Assembly (NCBI GenBank): GCA_028281925.1
Contig: JANQIX010000117.1
Span: 1-64,000, forward strand
Reading direction: 5' to 3'
Origin: Alphaproteobacteria bacterium
Lineage (GTDB): Bacteria > Pseudomonadota > Alphaproteobacteria > DSM-16000 > Inquilinaceae
Length of the DNA: 64,000 bases
Below are positions 60,395 through 64,000 of the stretch, piece by piece. The translations under genes and the position numbers were made by a program. The notes under the pieces are model-generated. The model worked only from the letters and a program-made list of their open reading frames with translations, ran no database searches and was not told the DNA's origin. Numbering within the stretch: position 1 is the stretch's first letter; the number at the start of each line of letters is the position of its first letter.

Positions 60395-61663
60395 ATGCAC
60401 CATCTCAAGCACGCGATAGCCGCGGCCCTGTTAGTTGGCGTCGCCTCCGGTGCAGACGCTGCGACGGTTACGCTGTCGTGCAGCGCCCTCGGGGCGGAAG
60501 CCAATCTGTGCCGCGAAGCCGCCGAACGCTGGTCGGCCGAGACCGGGCACGAGGTCGAGATCGTCCACCCCCCCCAATCGGCCAGCGAACAGTTGGCGCT
60601 CTATCAACAGCTTCTGGCCGCGCAGTCGCCGGATATCGACGTCTTCCAGATCGACGTGATCTGGCCGGGGATCCTGGGCCAGCATCTGCTCGATCTTTCG
60701 GCCTATGTGGATGACGCGGGCCTTGCAGATCACGCGCCGGCCATGGCCGCCAGCGTGCGACGCGGGGACGAGGTGCTGGCCCTGCCCTGGTTCGTCGATG
60801 CCGGAATGCTCTATTACCGCGCGGACCTGCTGGAGGCCTATGGCCGGGAGGTCCCGACGACCTGGCAGGAGCTGACGGAGACGGCCGCCGTCGTTCAGGA
60901 CGGTGAGCGCGCCGCCGGCAACGACCGGTTCTGGGGCTATGTCTGGCAGGGCCGCGCCTATGAGGGCCTCACCTGCAACGCGCTGGAATGGATCGCCAGC
61001 TTCGGCGGCGGCACGCTGGTGGAAGCCGATGGCAGCATCTCGCTGTCCAACGATGCGGCCGCTGCGGCGCTCGATCTCGCCGCGGGCTGGGTGGGCACCA
61101 TCTCACCGCCCGGCATCCTGAACTACACCGAGGAAGATGCGCGGGCCGTGTTCCAGTCGGGTGATGCGCTGTTCATGCGTAACTGGCCCTATGCCTATGC
61201 CCTCGCCGGGGCCGAAGACAGCCCGATCCGCGGCGTCTTCGGTGTGACGGTGCTGCCGAACGGCGGGCCGGACGAAACCTCGGCCGCCGCGTTGGGCGGT
61301 GCGCTGATCGCGGTGTCCCGCTATTCCAGCCAGCCGGACGTGGCGGCCGATCTGGCGCTGTTCCTGACAAGCCGCGAGGAACAGCGGCGGCGCGCGGTGG
61401 ACGGCAGCTATGCGCCGACCTATCCCGATCTCTACGAAGACGAAGGCCTGGTGGCCGCCTATCCGTTTCTCGGCCTGTTCGGCGAGACCCTGGCCAGCGC
61501 CGTGGCCCGCCCCGCCAGCGTTACCGGCGGCTATTACAACGAGGTCTCGAGCATCGTCTATGGCGCCGTGCATGCCACGCTGAGCGGCGACGCCAGCGGC
61601 GCCGACAGCCTCGCCGCCGCCCGGCGGGAGCTGATCCGCCTCAGCCGCGGGGGCCGGTGGTAG
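60395..61663 (+). CDS. Sugar ABC transporter substrate-binding protein (ThuE-like)
   Basis: A 422-residue periplasmic binding protein with a signal peptide (about 1-23, ending GADA) and a CUT1-family core: LAAQSPDIDVFQIDVIWPG, LPWFVDAGMLYYRADLLEAYG and FMRNWPYAYALA. It resembles ThuE of the trehalose/maltose/sucrose transporters of rhizobia. The permeases and ATPase follow directly. Confidence 0.92.
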   Translation: MHHLKHAIAAALLVGVASGADAATVTLSCSALGAEANLCREAAERWSAETGHEVEIVHPPQSASEQLALYQQLLAAQSPDIDVFQIDVIWPGILGQHLLDLSAYVDDAGLADHAPAMAASVRRGDEVLALPWFVDAGMLYYRADLLEAYGREVPTTWQELTETAAVVQDGERAAGNDRFWGYVWQGRAYEGLTCNALEWIASFGGGTLVEADGSISLSNDAAAAALDLAAGWVGTISPPGILNYTEEDARAVFQSGDALFMRNWPYAYALAGAEDSPIRGVFGVTVLPNGGPDETSAAALGGALIAVSRYSSQPDVAADLALFLTSREEQRRRAVDGSYAPTYPDLYEDEGLVAAYPFLGLFGETLASAVARPASVTGGYYNEVSSIVYGAVHATLSGDASGADSLAAARRELIRLSRGGRW

Positions 61664-61674
61664 CTTCACAGACG

Positions 61675-62748
61675 ATGACCCGCCGCACGTCGCCGCTTGC
61701 CCGCAGGCGGGCGCGTGCGGCTTGGCTGTTCCTGGCGCCGGTTCTGGCCGTTCTGGCGGTCGTCGCCGCCTGGCCGCTGGCCTCCACCGTCGGCCTCAGC
61801 CTCACGGACGCGCGGCTGGACAGTGCAGACGCACCACGGTTCGTCGGGCTTGCCAACTACGCCCGCTATGGCCCGGACCCGGCCAGTTGGGACGCAGAGC
61901 TCGGTGGCTATTTCCTGTATGACGAATCCACCGACGCGATGCTGCTCTACCGAGAAGACCAGGACGCGTTCTTCGATTGGGAGACTGGCGAGCCCATTGT
62001 CGGTGAGGTCGATCGCACGGCGGTCTTTCAATGGCACGGCATCCTGACCGACCCCGTCTGGTGGCGCTCGGTTTGGAACACGACGCTGTTCACGCTGGTG
62101 TCCGTCAGTCTTGAGGTCGTGCTGGGCCTGATCATTGCACTCACCCTGCATGCCCATATGCCGGGCCGCGGCTTGGTGCGCGCTGCGATCTTGATCCCGT
62201 GGGCCATCCCAACGGTGGTGTCGGCGCAGATGTGGGGATGGATGCTGCACGACCAGATCGGCGTGGTGAATGAACTGCTGCTCGGCCTCGGGCTGATCGG
62301 CGAGCGCCTGGCCTGGACCGCCAACGATGACACGGCGATCTGGGCTGTGATCGCGGTCGATGTGTGGAAGACCACGCCCTTCATGGCCCTGCTGCTGCTG
62401 GCGGCCTTGCAGATGCTGCCCGACGAGATCTTCGAGGCGGGGCGGATCGACGGCGTGCACCCGCTGAAGATGTTCTGGCATGTCACGCTGCCCTTGATCC
62501 GCCCAGCCCTGATGGTCGCCGTGATCTTCCGGTTGTTGGACGCGTTGCGGGTGTTCGACCTGTTCTACCTCTTGACCAGCAACAGCGATGCCACGCTGGC
62601 CATGTCTGTTTATGCCCGGCGCGAGATGATCGAGTTCCAGGACCTCGGCCGCGGATCGGCGGCGGCAACGCTGGTCTTCCTGGTCATTGCCGGATTCATT
62701 GCCGCCTATATGGCGCTCGGCCGCATGGATACGGAGCCTGAGCGGTGA
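61675..62748 (+). CDS. Sugar ABC permease with enlarged periplasmic loop (ThuF-like)
   Basis: A 357-residue membrane protein of the CUT1 family with six helices and the EAA loop EAGRIDGVHPLKMFWHVTLP, which contacts the ATPase. Compared with usual ThuF/MalF-type proteins of about 300 residues, there is an acidic, aromatic-rich insertion at about residues 66-122, between FVGLANY and LTDPVWWRSVWNT. The ATG at 61675 is chosen; a GTG at 61657 would overlap the binding-protein gene. Confidence 0.9.
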   Translation: MTRRTSPLARRRARAAWLFLAPVLAVLAVVAAWPLASTVGLSLTDARLDSADAPRFVGLANYARYGPDPASWDAELGGYFLYDESTDAMLLYREDQDAFFDWETGEPIVGEVDRTAVFQWHGILTDPVWWRSVWNTTLFTLVSVSLEVVLGLIIALTLHAHMPGRGLVRAAILIPWAIPTVVSAQMWGWMLHDQIGVVNELLLGLGLIGERLAWTANDDTAIWAVIAVDVWKTTPFMALLLLAALQMLPDEIFEAGRIDGVHPLKMFWHVTLPLIRPALMVAVIFRLLDALRVFDLFYLLTSNSDATLAMSVYARREMIEFQDLGRGSAAATLVFLVIAGFIAAYMALGRMDTEPER

Positions 62749-63596
62749 GGCCTGCCCTCTCCTATCCCACCCGACGCAGGCTGGGCCGTGTGGCCTTCTA
62801 TCTGCTGCTGGCGGCAATCCTGATCTACACGGTTTTCCCGTTCTACTGGGCCGTGGTGACGTCGCTTAAGACCGGGTCCGCGCTGTTTGCACCGGATCTC
62901 TGGCCGGGCGAGCCCAGTCTGGCCAACTACGTGGCCGTGTTCCGGGAACAGCCCTTCGCCCGCAACATCGCCAATTCGGCGATCGTCTCGCTGACCGTCA
63001 CGCTGCTGTCGTTGTTCCTGGGTGTGACGGCTGCATTTGCGCTCGGCCGCATGCGGTTTCGCGGCCGGCGCCCGACCATGATGGTGGTGCTCGGCGTGTC
63101 CATGTTTCCGCAGATCGCCTTGCTCTCGGGCTTGTACGAGCTGATCCGCTGGCTTGGTCTCTACAACTCGCTGTGGGCGCTGATCCTCTCCTACATGATC
63201 TTCACCCTGCCCTTCACCGTCTGGATCCTGACGGCCTTCATGCGCGAACTGCCGCGTGAGCTTGAGGAAGCGGCGATCGTCGACGGGGCCAGCCCCTGGC
63301 AGACATTGACCCGGGTGATGCTGCCGCTGATGGCGCCCGCCATGGCGGCAGCGGGTCTGTTGGCCTTCATTGCCGCCTGGAACGAGTTCCTCTTCGCGCT
63401 GACCTTCACGCTCACCAACGATCAGCGCACGGTGCCGGTGGCGATCGCCCTGATCAGCGGCTCAACCGCGTTCGAGCTTCCCTGGGGCAACATCATGGCT
63501 GCATCGGTGGTGGTGACGCTGCCGCTGATCGTGCTGGTCCTGATCTTCCAGCGGCGCATCGTCGCCGGCCTGACGGCCGGCGCGGTGAAGGGCTAG
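62745..63596 (+). CDS. Sugar ABC permease (ThuG/MalG-like)
   Basis: A 283-residue inner-membrane subunit with six helices and the EAA loop EEAAIVDGASPWQTLTRVMLP. The GTG start overlaps the stop of the first permease (GTGA), so both halves of the channel are made together. A typical CUT1 second permease. Confidence 0.95.
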   Translation: MRPALSYPTRRRLGRVAFYLLLAAILIYTVFPFYWAVVTSLKTGSALFAPDLWPGEPSLANYVAVFREQPFARNIANSAIVSLTVTLLSLFLGVTAAFALGRMRFRGRRPTMMVVLGVSMFPQIALLSGLYELIRWLGLYNSLWALILSYMIFTLPFTVWILTAFMRELPRELEEAAIVDGASPWQTLTRVMLPLMAPAMAAAGLLAFIAAWNEFLFALTFTLTNDQRTVPVAIALISGSTAFELPWGNIMAASVVVTLPLIVLVLIFQRRIVAGLTAGAVKG

Positions 63597-63600
63597 GCCA

Positions 63601-64000
63601 ATGGCCACGCTGGCACTGCGCAGCGTGCGCAAGGCTTTCGGCCAGGAGGAGGTCGTCAAGGGCATCGACCTGGAGGCCGCCGACGGCGAGTTCTTGGTGT
63701 TCGTCGGCCCGTCGGGCTGCGGCAAGTCCACGTTGTTGCGGTTGATCGCCGGGCTGGAAGACCCGACGGACGGAGACGTGGAGATCGGCGGAGCGCGCGT
63801 CAACGACCTGGCGCCGTCGGAACGCGGGATTGCGATGGTATTCCAGTCCTACGCGCTCTACCCGCACATGACCGTGTTCGACAACATGGCGTTCGGGCTG
63901 AAGCTGTCCGGCACCGACCGGTCGTCCCTGACCGCACGTGTCCAAGATGCCGCCCGCATATTGCGCATCGACCATCTGTTGGGCCGGCGCCCGCGCGAGC
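63601..64000 (+). CDS. Sugar ABC ATP-binding protein (ThuK/UgpC-like), cut by the window edge
   Basis: The first 133 codons of an ABC ATPase: Walker A GPSGCGKST, Q-loop VFQSYALYPHM and the start MATLALRSVRKAF. It begins 4 bp after the permease stop. The signature and Walker B motifs and the regulatory domain lie beyond the right edge. Confidence 0.93.
   Translation, partial: MATLALRSVRKAFGQEEVVKGIDLEAADGEFLVFVGPSGCGKSTLLRLIAGLEDPTDGDVEIGGARVNDLAPSERGIAMVFQSYALYPHMTVFDNMAFGLKLSGTDRSSLTARVQDAARILRIDHLLGRRPRE

Overview
The window is GC-rich DNA packed with genes. It looks like the chromosome of an alphaproteobacterium, probably of the Rhodospirillales type. This is inferred from gene content: the alphaproteobacterial trio NDUFA12-like protein, MlaD-like protein and DUF2155 next to aat, accC, accB and aroQ; a MipZ-type ATPase; a phasin; a class II (B12-dependent) ribonucleotide reductase; and Ppx/GppA joined to RlmE. 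No rRNA gene, phage, transposase or CRISPR array was seen, so the species is not fixed.

Region 1 (0.5-14.5 kb, mostly minus strand) is a respiratory nitrate reduction island. The order of transcription is narK - narG - narH - narJ - narI - PpiC-type isomerase - hemerythrin, followed by a separate 910-residue double NarK. A cysteine-free Crp/Fnr regulator is divergent from narK. Two FNR/DNR-type sites (TTGAT/C-N4-ATCAA) sit at 3583 and 13765, one before each narK. A paired palindromic repeat lies between narH and narJ. The logic is nitrate import and nitrite export, quinol-dependent nitrate reduction, chaperoned assembly, and low-oxygen or NO control.

Region 2 (14.7-26.8 kb) holds tRNA-Gln(CUG), ppx/gppA-rlmE, guaB, a GMC oxidoreductase with a Tat-exported small subunit and a glyoxalase, an Anbu/BPH-like proteasome-type peptidase divergent from a phasin (PhaR-like boxes between them), clpS-clpA and a cysteine hydrolase.

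Region 3 (27-33.2 kb) has an ECF41 sigma factor between two AhpD/carboxymuconolactone-decarboxylase-like genes, with a textbook ECF41 promoter in front. It also has a secreted repeat protein, a GNAT protein, RidA and a small GIY-YIG-like protein.

Region 4 (33.2-46.6 kb) contains nrdJ with an NrdR-type box, the NDUFA12/MlaD/DUF2155 set, aat, and the accC-accB-aroQ fatty acid and shikimate cluster. Upstream of aroQ a 2.1-kb segment carrying a membrane-anchored beta-propeller-like protein is bracketed by about 220-bp imperfect direct repeats made of an aroQ start and a lipoprotein end. Then come that lipoprotein and a DacC-type carboxypeptidase with a SPOR domain.

Region 5 (46.6-64 kb) has a nicotinamidase-like hydrolase, a nucleotide-sugar cluster (phosphomannomutase/phosphoglucomutase, UDP-glucose dehydrogenase, GalU), a DnaJ/VWA/MipZ group, a TAXI-TRAP uptake operon with an internal terminator and an acyl-CoA synthetase, a nucleoside hydrolase with a Fur-boxed Bfd ferredoxin, and the start of a ThuEFGK-like sugar ABC transporter cut by the right edge.
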